A stretch of 64,000 nucleotides of DNA from Dongia deserti (lineage in GTDB: Bacteria > Pseudomonadota > Alphaproteobacteria > Dongiales > Dongiaceae), in NCBI RefSeq assembly GCF_003574735.1, contig NZ_QORW01000003.1:248001-312000 (forward strand). The letters run 5' to 3'. Within the stretch, counting starts at the first letter, position 1; every line of letters starts with the position of its first letter. Shown here one piece after another: positions 51,021 through 60,004 of this stretch. The translations under genes were made by a program, and so were the position numbers. The notes beneath the pieces are model-generated. The model saw nothing but the letters and a program-made list of their open reading frames with translations. It searched no databases and had not been told where the DNA came from.

Positions 51021-52264
51021 GCTGCGCTCCTCCGCGCCACCAGGCCCCGGCCCAGCATCAGGGCGCACCACGTCAGCACCAGAAGAAGCAGGAGCTGGAT
51101 GGAGAGAGCTGCCGCCAACCCCCAGTTCAACGTGTTGTTGGTATAGAAGGCGATGAAGGAGGAGATCATCTGCTCCTTCGGCCCGCCGATCAGCGCCGGC
51201 GTGATGTAGTAGCCGAGCGAAAACACGAAGACGATGCCGCATCCGGCCAGGATTCCCGGCATGATCAGGGGCAGTTGCACGCGCCGCCAGGCCGTGAACC
51301 AGGGCGCCCCGAGGGACAGGGCCGCCTTCATGTAGTCCTTCGGCGTGCGTCGCATCACGGCCACGATCGAGAGGATCATCATGGGCAGCAGCACCTGCAC
51401 CATGGCGATGTAGAGCGATGTCCGCGTGTAGATCAGGTCCAGCGGCTCGACGATGATGCCAAGAAACTGCAGTCCGCCATTCACTGGCCCGTTGGCCTGC
51501 AGCAGGATGATCCAGATGACCGTCCGAATCAGAAGCGACGTCCACAGCGGAAACAGGATGAGGGCGATCAACACCCTGCTCGCCGTCGGGCCGACCGCCA
51601 CAATGGCATGCGCTACTGGAAGCGCCACGACGGCGCAGACGAGGGTGACGACGACGCTGATCCAGATCGTCCGCAGCAGCACTTGCACGAACACTGCCTG
51701 ACCCGCCGGTGCCGGCGCGACCGACCCCTCGGCGGTCCTGCGCAGATCAAGGCTGGAGAGCAGGTAGAAATCAGTCAACCGGGCGGAATCGTCGGCGATC
51801 GTCGACCAGACCTCGACCCGGTTCCATTCCGGAAAGTGCTGCAGCATGGCCGCGCGTGGCGCCGTCTCGAAAGCGCCCTCCTCGGCGAGCTTCGCGGTCT
51901 TCAAGATCAGGTAGCGGGTGCCGACCAGCCGCTGATTGATCAGCTGCGCGACAATGCCATCGGTCTTCCGGCTGCGTGCATCGGCCAGATCCTGCGCCAG
52001 GGCGCCAAAGACGTCTTCCCCCGGCACACCGTCCGCACGCTGCCACGTGGCCAGCGCGGCGACCGTTCTTGGCAGGTTGTCGACAATGTCGGAATTATCG
52101 ACCGCCAGGTACAGGAACCTGCCCAGCGGCCACAAGAAGGTTAGCACGAGGAAAATCACCAGCGGAGCGACGCAGGCCGCGTATCCCCAGCCGCGGAATC
52201 GACGCGCGAAAGGACGAGCGCGCAATGCAGATGGCGCGCCCGTCCAGACGGCCGTGCCGGTCAC
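51017..52264 (-). CDS. PotB-like ABC transporter permease with large periplasmic insertion
   Basis: 415 residues from a GTG at 52262-52264 that overlaps the binding-protein stop (GTGA); a TTG at 52276 is the alternative. The usual length for PotB is about 285-300. The extra sequence is a soluble segment of about 125 residues (about 48-172) between the first and second membrane helices, containing VWDLFALAQ-like helices (GEDVFGALAQDLADARS) and LINQRLVGTRYLIL. The EAA loop (YMKAALSLGAPWFTAWRRVQLPLIMPG) and six helices are normal. The insertion may contact the binding protein. Confidence 0.88.
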   Translation of the reverse strand: MTGTAVWTGAPSALRARPFARRFRGWGYAACVAPLVIFLVLTFLWPLGRFLYLAVDNSDIVDNLPRTVAALATWQRADGVPGEDVFGALAQDLADARSRKTDGIVAQLINQRLVGTRYLILKTAKLAEEGAFETAPRAAMLQHFPEWNRVEVWSTIADDSARLTDFYLLSSLDLRRTAEGSVAPAPAGQAVFVQVLLRTIWISVVVTLVCAVVALPVAHAIVAVGPTASRVLIALILFPLWTSLLIRTVIWIILLQANGPVNGGLQFLGIIVEPLDLIYTRTSLYIAMVQVLLPMMILSIVAVMRRTPKDYMKAALSLGAPWFTAWRRVQLPLIMPGILAGCGIVFVFSLGYYITPALIGGPKEQMISSFIAFYTNNTLNWGLAAALSIQLLLLLVLTWCALMLGRGLVARRSAA

Positions 52265-53316
52265 TGCGCCAGCCAAGCCTTGAACCGTTCCTCGAGCGAC
52301 TCCTTGTTCTCCACCCAGAAGGCGTCGTCGTAGCTTGCGCCATGCTTGATGTGGTGCGGCGCGGTCGGCAACTGATCGAGCTTTTCCTTCGCCACGAAAT
52401 CAGCGGCCTCTTTGCGCCCGGTACCATAGGCGTAGAGGTTGGAGAAGCCGGCCTGGTTCTGCGGTTCCGAGAACCAGGTGAGGAGCTTGAGCGTCGCCTC
52501 GCGGTGCGGCGCGCCCTTCACCAGCGCCCACAGATCGGTGCCGTAGAAGAAACCGGCCTCCCACACGATGACGTAGTTCTTGCCTTCTTTCTCGATGTCG
52601 TTGGACACGCGCGCATTGTATTGATCGGTCATCACGACCTCGCCGGACGCAAGGTTCTGCATCGCTTGCGTCGAAGTATTCCACCAGACGACATGGGGCC
52701 GGATCTGGTCCAGCTTCGCGAACGCCCTGTCCACGCCACCAGGCTTGCGCAACTCGTTATAGACCTCCGAAGGCGGCACGCCGTCGGCCATCATGACATT
52801 CTCCAGCGTGTACTGCGCCTGCGCCAGCATGCCCCGCTTGCCGGGAAACTTCTCGACGTTCCAATAGTCCGCCCAGCTCTTCGGCCCCTCGCCCTTAATC
52901 CGATCGGCATTGTAGGCGAGAATGGTCGCCCAGGTGTCGGAGGCGACGCCGCACTCATGGATCGTGCCGGGCAGATAGCTGGCCGGATCACCTGTCACCG
53001 ACGCCGGCAGCGGTTCGAACAGCCCTTCGGCACAGCCGATCTCGACGCTGGGTGCTTCCGCGGCCACCAGATCCCACACGACATTTCCGCTCTGCACCTG
53101 TGCGCGCACCTTTGCGATCTCGCCGGCCCATTCCTCGATCACGATCTTCGTGCCGGTCTTCTCGGTGTAGCGATCCCAGACGCCTTCCTTATAGGCCTTG
53201 TCCCAGTTCCCGCCCCACCCGACGACGGTGATCGGCCCCTCCTCCGCCCACGTCACGGAGACCGCCGGAACTGCCAGCATCAACATCGCCGCGCCTAGCG
53301 CACATCTCATCCTCAT
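52261..53316 (-). CDS. PotD-like ABC transporter solute-binding protein
   Basis: 351 residues. Signal peptide about 1-24 (ending VTWA). The mature protein opens with ITVVGWGGNWDKAYKEGV, then TKIVIEEWAGEIAKV, VWDLVAAEAPSVEIGC, a hinge, and FYGTDLWALVKGAPHRE in the second lobe, as in spermidine/putrescine-type binding proteins. The polyamine-binding acidic residues cannot be confirmed by eye. It leads a minus-strand operon (binding protein, PotB-like, PotC-like, M20 hydrolase) divergent from the aminotransferase, with paired operators between. Confidence 0.92.
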   Translation of the reverse strand: MRMRCALGAAMLMLAVPAVSVTWAEEGPITVVGWGGNWDKAYKEGVWDRYTEKTGTKIVIEEWAGEIAKVRAQVQSGNVVWDLVAAEAPSVEIGCAEGLFEPLPASVTGDPASYLPGTIHECGVASDTWATILAYNADRIKGEGPKSWADYWNVEKFPGKRGMLAQAQYTLENVMMADGVPPSEVYNELRKPGGVDRAFAKLDQIRPHVVWWNTSTQAMQNLASGEVVMTDQYNARVSNDIEKEGKNYVIVWEAGFFYGTDLWALVKGAPHREATLKLLTWFSEPQNQAGFSNLYAYGTGRKEAADFVAKEKLDQLPTAPHHIKHGASYDDAFWVENKESLEERFKAWLAQ

Positions 53317-53352
53317 GATCCTGCTCCCTTCCGCTGATTAACATCGCTATTA

Positions 53353-53364
53353 TTTGATCAAATC
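53353..53364. promoter_or_regulatory. Operator copy 1, palindrome TTTGATCAAATC
   Basis: TTTGATCAAA is a perfect palindrome, flanked here as ATTTGATCAAAT. The same 12-mer occurs 88 bases away at 53441. It lies 37 bases upstream of the binding-protein start on the minus strand. GntR (FadR-type) regulators commonly bind such short palindromes, and a GntR gene is encoded at 54787. Confidence 0.6.
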
Positions 53365-53440
53365 TATTCTCACGTTTTTCCCTGGTGAGCAAGAATTAAA
53401 TAAGCTATAGCTGCCGTTGCATTGCCCAGCGACGCGAGGG

Positions 53441-53452
53441 TTTGATCAAATC
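53441..53452. promoter_or_regulatory. Operator copy 2, palindrome TTTGATCAAATC, adjoining the aminotransferase start
   Basis: Exact repeat of the element at 53353-53364. It ends one base before the ATG at 53453 and lies between a GAGGG and the start codon, so a bound repressor would block transcription or translation initiation. The 88-base spacing (about eight turns) would allow looping between the two sites. Confidence 0.6.
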
Positions 53453-54790
53453 ATGTCAACAATCCAGTCTCGACGAAGCAACATCGATTTGGACGCCAGC
53501 CTCGCCGAAAGCCGGGAACGCTTCGTGGCGGCGAATCCGAAGAGCCGTTCGCGGCAGGCCGACGCGTCGCACGCGCTGCCCGGCGGCAGCACGCGCGCCG
53601 TCCTATGGTATCCGCCCTTTCCTCTCGCGATCGCGCGGGGCGAAGGCTGCTATGTCGAGGACCTGGACGGACATCGATATGCGGATCTCGTGTCCGAATA
53701 CAGTGCGGGTCTCTATGGACATTCCGACCCCGCGATCGCGGATGCCTTGTGCCGCGCCATCCGCGAGGGGATCTCCCTCGGCGCTCCCAACGTCTACGAG
53801 GCTCGCCTTGCCGCGGCCATCGTGGAGCGTTTCCCGGCGATCGAGCGGGTCAGGTTCTGCAATTCGGGAACCGAAGCCAACATCATGGCGCTATCGACCG
53901 CGCGAGCCCTGACGCGGCGCGAGAAGGTGCTGGTCTTCCACGAGGGTTATCACGGCGGTGTCCTGACCTTCGCCCATGGCGGCTCTCGGCTCAATCTGCC
54001 GTTCCCCTATGTCCTTGGCGAATACAACAAGGTTGAGAGCACGGACCGAGCCATTCGGCGCGAAGCATCCAACCTTGCAGCCGTCATCGTCGAGCCGATG
54101 ATGGGCGGCGGCGGCTGCATTCCCGCCACTCCGGAGTTCCTTTCGATATTGCGTAGCGCCACACGTGACATTGGCGCGCTGCTGATCTTTGACGAGGTCA
54201 TGACATCACGCCTGTCCTATCGCGGCCTTCACGGGGAGCTCGGAATACATCCGGACCTGGTGACGCTCGGAAAGTATATTGGCGGAGGGTCAAGCTTCGG
54301 CGCATTCGGCGGCCGGGCGGACATCATGGACCGCTTCGATCCGTCCACACCCGAGGCATTCCCGCACGGCGGCACCTTCAACAACAATATCCTCAGCATG
54401 GTCGCCGGTCTCACCGGCCTCGAGAAGGTCCTGACGCGCGAGGCCAGCGCGCGGATGAACGATCTGGGGGACCGCTTGCGCGCGAAGCTCCAGCACCTGC
54501 TCGACCGCCATCAGATATCCGCCGTCCTCCTTGGCCGCGGGTCGCTGATGAACCTGCATTTCGTGTCCGGCCCTGTCACCCAGCCACAGCAACTCGCCCA
54601 CGCCGATCGTCGCCATCTGCAGCTCTGGCACCTCGAGATGCTCGCCCGCGGCCAGCATGTGACGCCGCGCGGACTTCTCGCCCTGTCGTTGCCATTCGGC
54701 GAGGACGAGGCCGACGCGTTCACTGAAGCGATGGAGGACTTTGTCGTGACGCACAAAGCGGTCCTGCCGCGCACGGAGAGCAGGGCATGA
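53453..54790 (+). CDS. Class III aminotransferase of the beta-amino acid (beta-phenylalanine) type
   Basis: 445 residues from the ATG at 53453; an upstream in-frame TTG would place the operator inside the gene. The PLP lysine is Lys274 (TLGKYIGGG) and Asp247 (FDEVMTSRL). The N-terminal motif LPGGSTRAVLWYPPFPLAIA (with Arg48), EYSAGLYGHS, NSGTEANIMAL, HEGYHGGVL, FGAFGGRADIM and HGGTFNNNI match what I recall of the beta-phenylalanine aminotransferase of Variovorax, including the Arg that binds the substrate carboxylate. Its product would be a beta-keto acid, the substrate class of the BKACE encoded at 56736. It overlaps the GntR gene (ATGA). Confidence 0.87.
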   Translation: MSTIQSRRSNIDLDASLAESRERFVAANPKSRSRQADASHALPGGSTRAVLWYPPFPLAIARGEGCYVEDLDGHRYADLVSEYSAGLYGHSDPAIADALCRAIREGISLGAPNVYEARLAAAIVERFPAIERVRFCNSGTEANIMALSTARALTRREKVLVFHEGYHGGVLTFAHGGSRLNLPFPYVLGEYNKVESTDRAIRREASNLAAVIVEPMMGGGGCIPATPEFLSILRSATRDIGALLIFDEVMTSRLSYRGLHGELGIHPDLVTLGKYIGGGSSFGAFGGRADIMDRFDPSTPEAFPHGGTFNNNILSMVAGLTGLEKVLTREASARMNDLGDRLRAKLQHLLDRHQISAVLLGRGSLMNLHFVSGPVTQPQQLAHADRRHLQLWHLEMLARGQHVTPRGLLALSLPFGEDEADAFTEAMEDFVVTHKAVLPRTESRA

Positions 54791-55581
54791 GGCAAGGCGC
54801 GCATTCCACACGGCCGGAAGCCGATCTGGCGGGGGACGGCCAGCACGGCACGGCGCATGAGCGAATCTACGAATCACTCAAGGCCGCGTTGATGAACGGC
54901 GCCTTCTGGCCGGGCGAACGCCTGGTCGTGCGGGATCTCGCCGAGCGATTCAGCACCAGCCCGATGCCGGTCCGGGAGGCCCTGCGCCGTTTGGTGAGTG
55001 AGCAGGCGCTGTCCAATCACCCCAATCGCGGCGTGATCGTCCCGCCGGCGACGGTCGAGAGCATCGCGGATCTGCAGCGGGTGCGCTGCTCGATCGAGGG
55101 TGCGGCGACGGAGTGGGCCGCCGCGACCATCACCGCCGCGGAAATCAAGAAGCTCAAGAGCCTCAACGATCGCATGCTTGCGTGCACGCGGCAGCGCGAT
55201 CCTTCCGACTATCTCGCGCTGAATACCGAGTTCCACTTCACGATCTACAAAGCGGCCCGCTCCGGCATCCTGATCCCGATCATCGAAGGATTGTGGCTGC
55301 AGGCCGGCCCGCGCCTCAACATCATGCGCGGCGAGGCGACGATCGGCATGGGGATGGATCATCACCAGGAAATTGTCGCCGCCCTGCTCGAGGGAGATGG
55401 CGCGCGCGCTCGCAGGGCTCTGGTGCGCGACATTTCCGACGCGGCCGACATCATGCTGCGCGCAGCCGCTGCCGATGGCGGGCAGATCTCCATGGAACGA
55501 CCCCGTGTGGGCCGCAAACCGGCGAGCGGACGCAAGGTCGCGGCTGCGGAGCGACCCAGGCTCCGCAAGGCGCAGCGATGA
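54787..55581 (+). CDS. GntR-family (FadR/FCD-type) transcriptional regulator
   Basis: 264 residues. The winged helix-turn-helix (about 24-90) contains HERIYESLKAALMNGAFWPGERL compressed over 24-46, LAERFSTSPMPVREALRRL and NRGVIVPP. The FCD-type sensor domain (about 95-225) has LNTEFHFTIYKAA and the metal-ligand-like HH in MDHHQEIVAAL. A basic, Arg/Lys-rich tail (about 235-264) is unusual. It overlaps both the aminotransferase and ATPase genes by four bases. The paired palindromes at 53353 and 53441 are its likely targets. Confidence 0.93.
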   Translation: MRQGAHSTRPEADLAGDGQHGTAHERIYESLKAALMNGAFWPGERLVVRDLAERFSTSPMPVREALRRLVSEQALSNHPNRGVIVPPATVESIADLQRVRCSIEGAATEWAAATITAAEIKKLKSLNDRMLACTRQRDPSDYLALNTEFHFTIYKAARSGILIPIIEGLWLQAGPRLNIMRGEATIGMGMDHHQEIVAALLEGDGARARRALVRDISDAADIMLRAAAADGGQISMERPRVGRKPASGRKVAAAERPRLRKAQR

Positions 55582-56693
55582 TCGGGCAGGCGACGGCCCC
55601 CCGTGGCCACCAGGATGTCCACGTCACCTTCGCCGGCGTCGGCAAGATGTTCGATGCCAAGAACTGGGCGGTCAGGGACCTGAATCTCGACGTCGTCCGG
55701 GGCGAGTTCCTCACGCTGCTCGGCCCATCCGGCTCCGGCAAGACCACCTCGCTGATGATGCTGGCGGGCTTCGAGGCACCGACCACCGGCGAGATCCGCA
55801 TGGATGGTCGCCGGATAGACCAGATCCCAGCCAATCGCCGCGGCATCGGCCTGGTGTTCCAGAACTACGCGCTCTTTCCGCACATGACGGTCGCCGAGAA
55901 TTTGGCATTTCCGCTTCAGGTCCGGCGCCAGTCCCGCGCCGAAGTGGAGAGCCGCGTGCGAAGGGTTCTGGAGATGGTGCAGCTGCGTGGCAAGGAATTG
56001 CGCCGGCCGGACCAGCTTTCGGGCGGCCAGCAGCAGCGGGTGGCGGTCGCGCGCGCCCTTATATTCGAACCGAAGCTGGTGCTTATGGACGAGCCACTCG
56101 GCGCGCTCGACAAGCAGCTGCGCGAGCAGATGCAGCTCGAGATCAAGCACATCCACGAGCGGCTCGGCGTAACCTTTGTCTACGTCACGCACGATCAGGC
56201 CGAAGCCTTGACCATGTCGACGCGCATTGCTGTGTTCAATCAGGGTGCCGTGCAGCAACTGGCCACTCCGGCGGAACTGTATGAGCGGCCGGCAACCAGC
56301 TTCGTCGCCAGCTTCATCGGCGAGAACAACCGCCTGACCGGACAGATCGTGGGTGATGAAGGCGCCGCTGTCCTGGTGCGCCTCGAGACCGGGGCAATGA
56401 TCAGGGCCCACACTCATGAGCATCTGAGGCGCACCGGCGCCAGGACCTCGCTATCGATCCGCCCAGAGCGAGCGGACATCGTGCAGGGCGAACGCTCCTG
56501 CGACAATGAGCTGACCGCCAAGGTGGCGGAGGTCGTCTATGCCGGCGATCACCTGCGAATCGTTCTGGACGCGCCGGAAATGCGCGGCTTCGTGGTGAAG
56601 AAACCGAACACCGCCGGATTGACCGCAATGGCCCCGGGGCAGATCGTCCGCGTGGGTTGGCGGGCGGACGATTGCCTGGCCCTGGACGCCTGA
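55578..56693 (+). CDS. PotA-like ABC transporter ATP-binding protein
   Basis: 371 residues from the ATG at 55578 (ATGA overlap). Walker [10 protein letters not shown] (about 49-57), Q-loop [15 protein letters not shown], signature [15 protein letters not shown], Walker [13 protein letters not shown], switch [10 protein letters not shown], then a C-terminal TOBE-type regulatory domain (about 260-365) with [12 protein letters not shown] and [10 protein letters not shown]. It is the ATPase of the PotDBC-like permease genes, which lie on the opposite strand at 50214-53316. Confidence 0.94.
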   Translation: MIGQATAPRGHQDVHVTFAGVGKMFDAKNWAVRDLNLDVVRGEFLTLLGPSGSGKTTSLMMLAGFEAPTTGEIRMDGRRIDQIPANRRGIGLVFQNYALFPHMTVAENLAFPLQVRRQSRAEVESRVRRVLEMVQLRGKELRRPDQLSGGQQQRVAVARALIFEPKLVLMDEPLGALDKQLREQMQLEIKHIHERLGVTFVYVTHDQAEALTMSTRIAVFNQGAVQQLATPAELYERPATSFVASFIGENNRLTGQIVGDEGAAVLVRLETGAMIRAHTHEHLRRTGARTSLSIRPERADIVQGERSCDNELTAKVAEVVYAGDHLRIVLDAPEMRGFVVKKPNTAGLTAMAPGQIVRVGWRADDCLALDA

Positions 56694-56735
56694 GGGCACC
56701 GGTGAAAAGTCGAACGCGTCAAGGGGAGGACGAGC

Positions 56736-57695
56736 ATGCAGGACAACACGGGCAAGCCCACCAAGACCGGCCGCAAGGTGATCATCACCTGCGCAGTGAC
56801 CGGTTCTGTCCACACGCCGACGATGACGCCATACCTGCCCATCACGCCGGATCAGATCGCGCGCGATTCGATCGCGGCAGCCGAAGCTGGCGCCGCGATC
56901 ATCCATCTTCACGCGCGCAATCCTGAAGACGGCCGACCGACCGCCGAGCCCGCCGTGTTCATGCAATTCTTGCCGCGCATCAAGCAATCCTGCGACGCCG
57001 TCATCAACATTACCACCGGCGGCTCGCTGGGCATGAGCATGGAGGATCGCTTGGCGGCGCCGCTGCGCGCGCAGCCCGAGCTCTGCTCGCTGAACATGGG
57101 GTCGATGAATTTCGGGATCTATCACGTCACCGATAAGATCGCGGACTGGAAGTACGACTGGGAGCGGCCCTATGTCGAGAAAACAAAGGACCTGATCGTC
57201 AGCAATACGTTCGGTCAGATCGAGCGGTTCATTCGCGAACTCGGCGAGGGATGCGGCACGCGCTTCGAGTGTGAATGCTATGATGTCGGCCACCTCTACA
57301 CGCTCGCGCATTTCTTGGATCGCAAGCTCCTGCAGCCACCCTTATTGGTGCAGACGATCTTCGGCGTCCTCGGCGGCATCGGGGCCCATCCGGAGGACCT
57401 TCAGCACATGCGTCGCACCGCCGATCGACTGTTCGGGGCCGACTACCAGTGGTCGATCCTGGCGGCGGGCAGGCATCAGATCAATCTCGCCACCATGGGG
57501 GCCGTCATGGGCGGCAACGTGCGGGTCGGCCTGGAGGACAGCATCTATCTCGGCCCGGGCAACCTGGCGAAGAGCAATGCCGAACAAGTGGCGAAGATCC
57601 GCCGCATTCTCGAGGAGCTGTCCCTGGAGGTCGCAACCGCCGAGGACGCCCGCCAGCTGCTGCGCCTCAAGGGTGGCGATCGGGTCGCATTCTGA
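56736..57695 (+). CDS. Beta-keto acid cleavage enzyme (BKACE, DUF849 family), copy 2
   Basis: 319 residues. KVIITCAVTGSVHTPTMTPYLPITPDQI precedes the metal motif IIHLHARN (His57, His59). Further motifs are NITTGGSLGMSMEDRL, LCSLNMGSMNFG, ECECYDVGHLY and GGNVRVGLEDSIYLGPG with the conserved R-x-G-x-E. It is longer than copy 1 (319 against 284) and closer to the canonical Kce length. It would convert the beta-keto acid made by the aminotransferase at 53453 plus acetyl-CoA into acetoacetate and an acyl-CoA. Substrate side chain unknown. Confidence 0.94.
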   Translation: MQDNTGKPTKTGRKVIITCAVTGSVHTPTMTPYLPITPDQIARDSIAAAEAGAAIIHLHARNPEDGRPTAEPAVFMQFLPRIKQSCDAVINITTGGSLGMSMEDRLAAPLRAQPELCSLNMGSMNFGIYHVTDKIADWKYDWERPYVEKTKDLIVSNTFGQIERFIRELGEGCGTRFECECYDVGHLYTLAHFLDRKLLQPPLLVQTIFGVLGGIGAHPEDLQHMRRTADRLFGADYQWSILAAGRHQINLATMGAVMGGNVRVGLEDSIYLGPGNLAKSNAEQVAKIRRILEELSLEVATAEDARQLLRLKGGDRVAF

Positions 57696-57711
57696 GGCGG
57701 GCGAGGCGGAC

Positions 57712-59130
57712 ATGCAGCATCAGACCAGGATTGCCGGACGTTGCGCCTGGCTACGTGAAGCGATCGCGCCGGGCGAGATTGATGCGCCGGCGCTGGAGGG
57801 CGAGCAGCGGGCTGACGTCTGCATCGTCGGCGGTGGCTATGCCGGGATGTGGACGGCTCTCGAAATCAAGAGACGCGCGCCGGCGACCGACGTCGCCATC
57901 GTGGAAGCAGACATATGCGGCGGTGGTGCCAGCGGGCGGAACTCCGGCATGGTGCTGTCGCAATGGGCGAAGTTTGCCGCGCTCGAGAATTTCTGCGGAA
58001 CCGCGGATGCCATCCGCCTGGGTCACCTCTTCGGGAACTCCGCCGGCGACCTGGATGCCTTCTGCCGAGCGCAAGGTATTGAAGCGGAATTCCGGCGCGA
58101 CGGCTGGATCTGGGGCGCGTCCTGCGAACGCCATGTCGGATCGTGGAACGGCATTCTTGCCGCGCTCGCCAAGCACAACCTGGCGCCCTTCACGCCCATG
58201 TCCGCCGAGGAGATTGCAGCCCGCACCGGCAGCCGGTCCTTCCTGGCAGGGATCTTTGATCCGACAGCAGCGACAGTTCATCCGGGCAAGCTGGCCAGGG
58301 GCTTGCGCCGCGTTGCGCTGCAAGCCGGCATCCGCATCTATGAGAACTCGCCGATGGTTCGGCTCGAGTCCCGCCCGTCTCCTCTCGTGCACACGCCCGC
58401 CGGCCGCATCGCGGCGCAGCGCGTCGTGCTGACACTGAATGCCTGGTCGACGCTGCTCCCCCAACTCCGTCCTGCCATCCTGGTGATCGCAAGCGACGAT
58501 GCGGTCACGGCACCGCGCCCGGACCTGATCGAACGTGCCGGCTACAAGGCGAAGCCGCTGATCAGCGATTCCCAGGTCTTCGTTACGGGGTTCCGCACCA
58601 CGGGCGATCATCGCCTCAATGCCGGCGTCACCGGCGGGATCATCGGCTACGGCAGTCTGGGTGGCGCACGCTTCGAAGGCCGATCACCGCGAGAGGATGC
58701 CATCCGCGCCGCGCTGCGGCGCTGTCATCCCACCCTTGCCGATCTGCCCTTCGCTGATTCCTGGTACGGTCCGATCGACCGCACGCGCAGCGGCCTGCCG
58801 CTCTTCGGCGCACTGCCGCGTAGCCCCGATATCTTCTACGGGTACGGATTTTCCGGGAATGGAATCGCGACCACACCGATAGCCGGCCGCATTCTGGCAT
58901 CCCTCGCCCTGGGCCAGAAGGACGAATGGTCGGGTTGCGGCCTGGTGCGGCCGGTGGAGCGCTGGCTGCCCCCGGAACCTATCCGTTATATCGGAGCGCA
59001 CCTTGTCCGCGCCGCCATCAGGCGCCAGGACGCGCTCGCTCACCAGGGCCGCATGCCCGGCCTTCTGGTGCGCAGCCTCGCCGCCCTGGCGCCCGGCGGT
59101 ATCACCAGCTCGCGGATTGCGCGCAATTGA
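57712..59130 (+). CDS. FAD-dependent amino-acid oxidase-type oxidoreductase (DAO family)
   Basis: 472 residues from the ATG at 57712. FAD motif VCIVGGGYAGMWTALEIKRR (about 37-56) with the acidic residue VEAD, then GGGASGRNSGMVLSQWAKF. The C-terminal part has YGPIDRTRSGLPLFGALP and the FAD-closing YGYGFSGNGIATTPIAGRIL. It resembles PuuB-type gamma-glutamylputrescine oxidases and other DAO enzymes. It follows the BKACE gene (16-base gap). It may oxidise an amine or imino acid before or after the aminotransferase step. Confidence 0.9.
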   Translation: MQHQTRIAGRCAWLREAIAPGEIDAPALEGEQRADVCIVGGGYAGMWTALEIKRRAPATDVAIVEADICGGGASGRNSGMVLSQWAKFAALENFCGTADAIRLGHLFGNSAGDLDAFCRAQGIEAEFRRDGWIWGASCERHVGSWNGILAALAKHNLAPFTPMSAEEIAARTGSRSFLAGIFDPTAATVHPGKLARGLRRVALQAGIRIYENSPMVRLESRPSPLVHTPAGRIAAQRVVLTLNAWSTLLPQLRPAILVIASDDAVTAPRPDLIERAGYKAKPLISDSQVFVTGFRTTGDHRLNAGVTGGIIGYGSLGGARFEGRSPREDAIRAALRRCHPTLADLPFADSWYGPIDRTRSGLPLFGALPRSPDIFYGYGFSGNGIATTPIAGRILASLALGQKDEWSGCGLVRPVERWLPPEPIRYIGAHLVRAAIRRQDALAHQGRMPGLLVRSLAALAPGGITSSRIARN

Positions 59131-59147
59131 AAGCCTGGGAGGAAGCC

Positions 59148-59513
59148 ATGGCCGATGTGATGCATTTCTTGTTCGACCGGATGCCCTTCATTCCCTGCAA
59201 AGTGCCGGGTGGAGAGACGCGCATCGCCCGAGTCGTAAACGGACAGATCAGCCGGCATATGGGCGGCGGACTGGAGATCGGCGAGAACGTCCGCTACGAC
59301 TGGACCACGCTGTATGACGAGATCCTGTTCATCCACGAAGGCAGCATGATCATGCGCACCGATCGGCGCGCGTTCGAATGCCGTGCCGGAGACATCGTCT
59401 GGCTACCGGAGGGCGCGACCGTCCACTACGACATGACCGGACGGCGATGTTCCTATTTCTATGCACTCTATCCATTCGACTGGGCGGAACGACATGGTAT
59501 GGCCGAGCCCTAG
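59148..59513 (+). CDS. EutQ-like small cupin protein
   Basis: 121 residues from the ATG at 59148 (GGGAGG upstream). The cupin core is TTLYDEILFIHEGSMIMRTD (about 47-66), then CRAGDIVWLPEGATVHYD (about 73-90), ending in FYALYPFDW. The order and the YDEILFI...LPEG arrangement resemble the cupin of EutQ (ethanolamine utilisation). It is the last gene of the BKACE operon. It has fewer His ligands than typical metal cupins. A supporting or signalling role is inferred. Confidence 0.85.
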   Translation: MADVMHFLFDRMPFIPCKVPGGETRIARVVNGQISRHMGGGLEIGENVRYDWTTLYDEILFIHEGSMIMRTDRRAFECRAGDIVWLPEGATVHYDMTGRRCSYFYALYPFDWAERHGMAEP

Positions 59514-60004
59514 TCTTCTTCAAATTCTTGAGTTTGGCACCTGCCTTGTGCCGGCAGCTATCGTGCGCTGAACTAACGCCAACGCCGCCTCGGACGGCGC
59601 GAGTCGCTTGTGAACTGCTGCCAATTGGCCTGCCAAGCCGACCTCGTCTGCTACGTCTCAAATACCGGTTGGCATGTCAGTATGGCAATTCAGTGCCAAG
59701 CTCGGACGCTGTTTCGGCCAATCGGCAAGACAGCTCAGTGCAGGACCAAACCGCTTGCGCGGTGTATGGGGCGACGGGCCGGCGGGCGCATCAGGAGAAT
59801 GGGATGGGTGCGCCTGCCGGTGCCATCCGTCGGCGGCACACGTTCGAGAACCCCTTAACAGAAGCTGCCTTTCAGTGGATTTGTGGCAAAAGTCTTGTGA
59901 CCACTGCTCCTGCACTTGGCAGGTCAAGACGCCAAATCGTCAAGCGGAAACATGAATGCGTCACGTTTAGCCGGCACGCGGACCCAGGGTGCCGGCTTAT
60001 CCCC
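59514..60004. other. 491-base convergent intergenic region
   Basis: It lies between the end of the BKACE operon and the end of the hybrid-kinase gene, so no promoter is needed. Short open frames show no recognisable features. The only structure I see is the hairpin at 59969-59997, listed separately. Confidence 0.5.
59969..59997 (-). terminator. Hairpin after the hybrid-kinase gene
   Basis: AGCCGGCAC (59969-59977) pairs with GTGCCGGCT (59989-59997) over 9 bp with an 11-base loop, starting 8 bases beyond the kinase stop on the minus strand. The following bases are AAACG rather than a U run, so termination efficiency is doubtful. Confidence 0.4.

Noticed and set aside
53417-53452. TTG start for the beta-amino acid-type aminotransferase
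   Set aside because: The added residues are not family-like and would place a perfect operator palindrome inside the coding region; ATG at 53453 is preferred.
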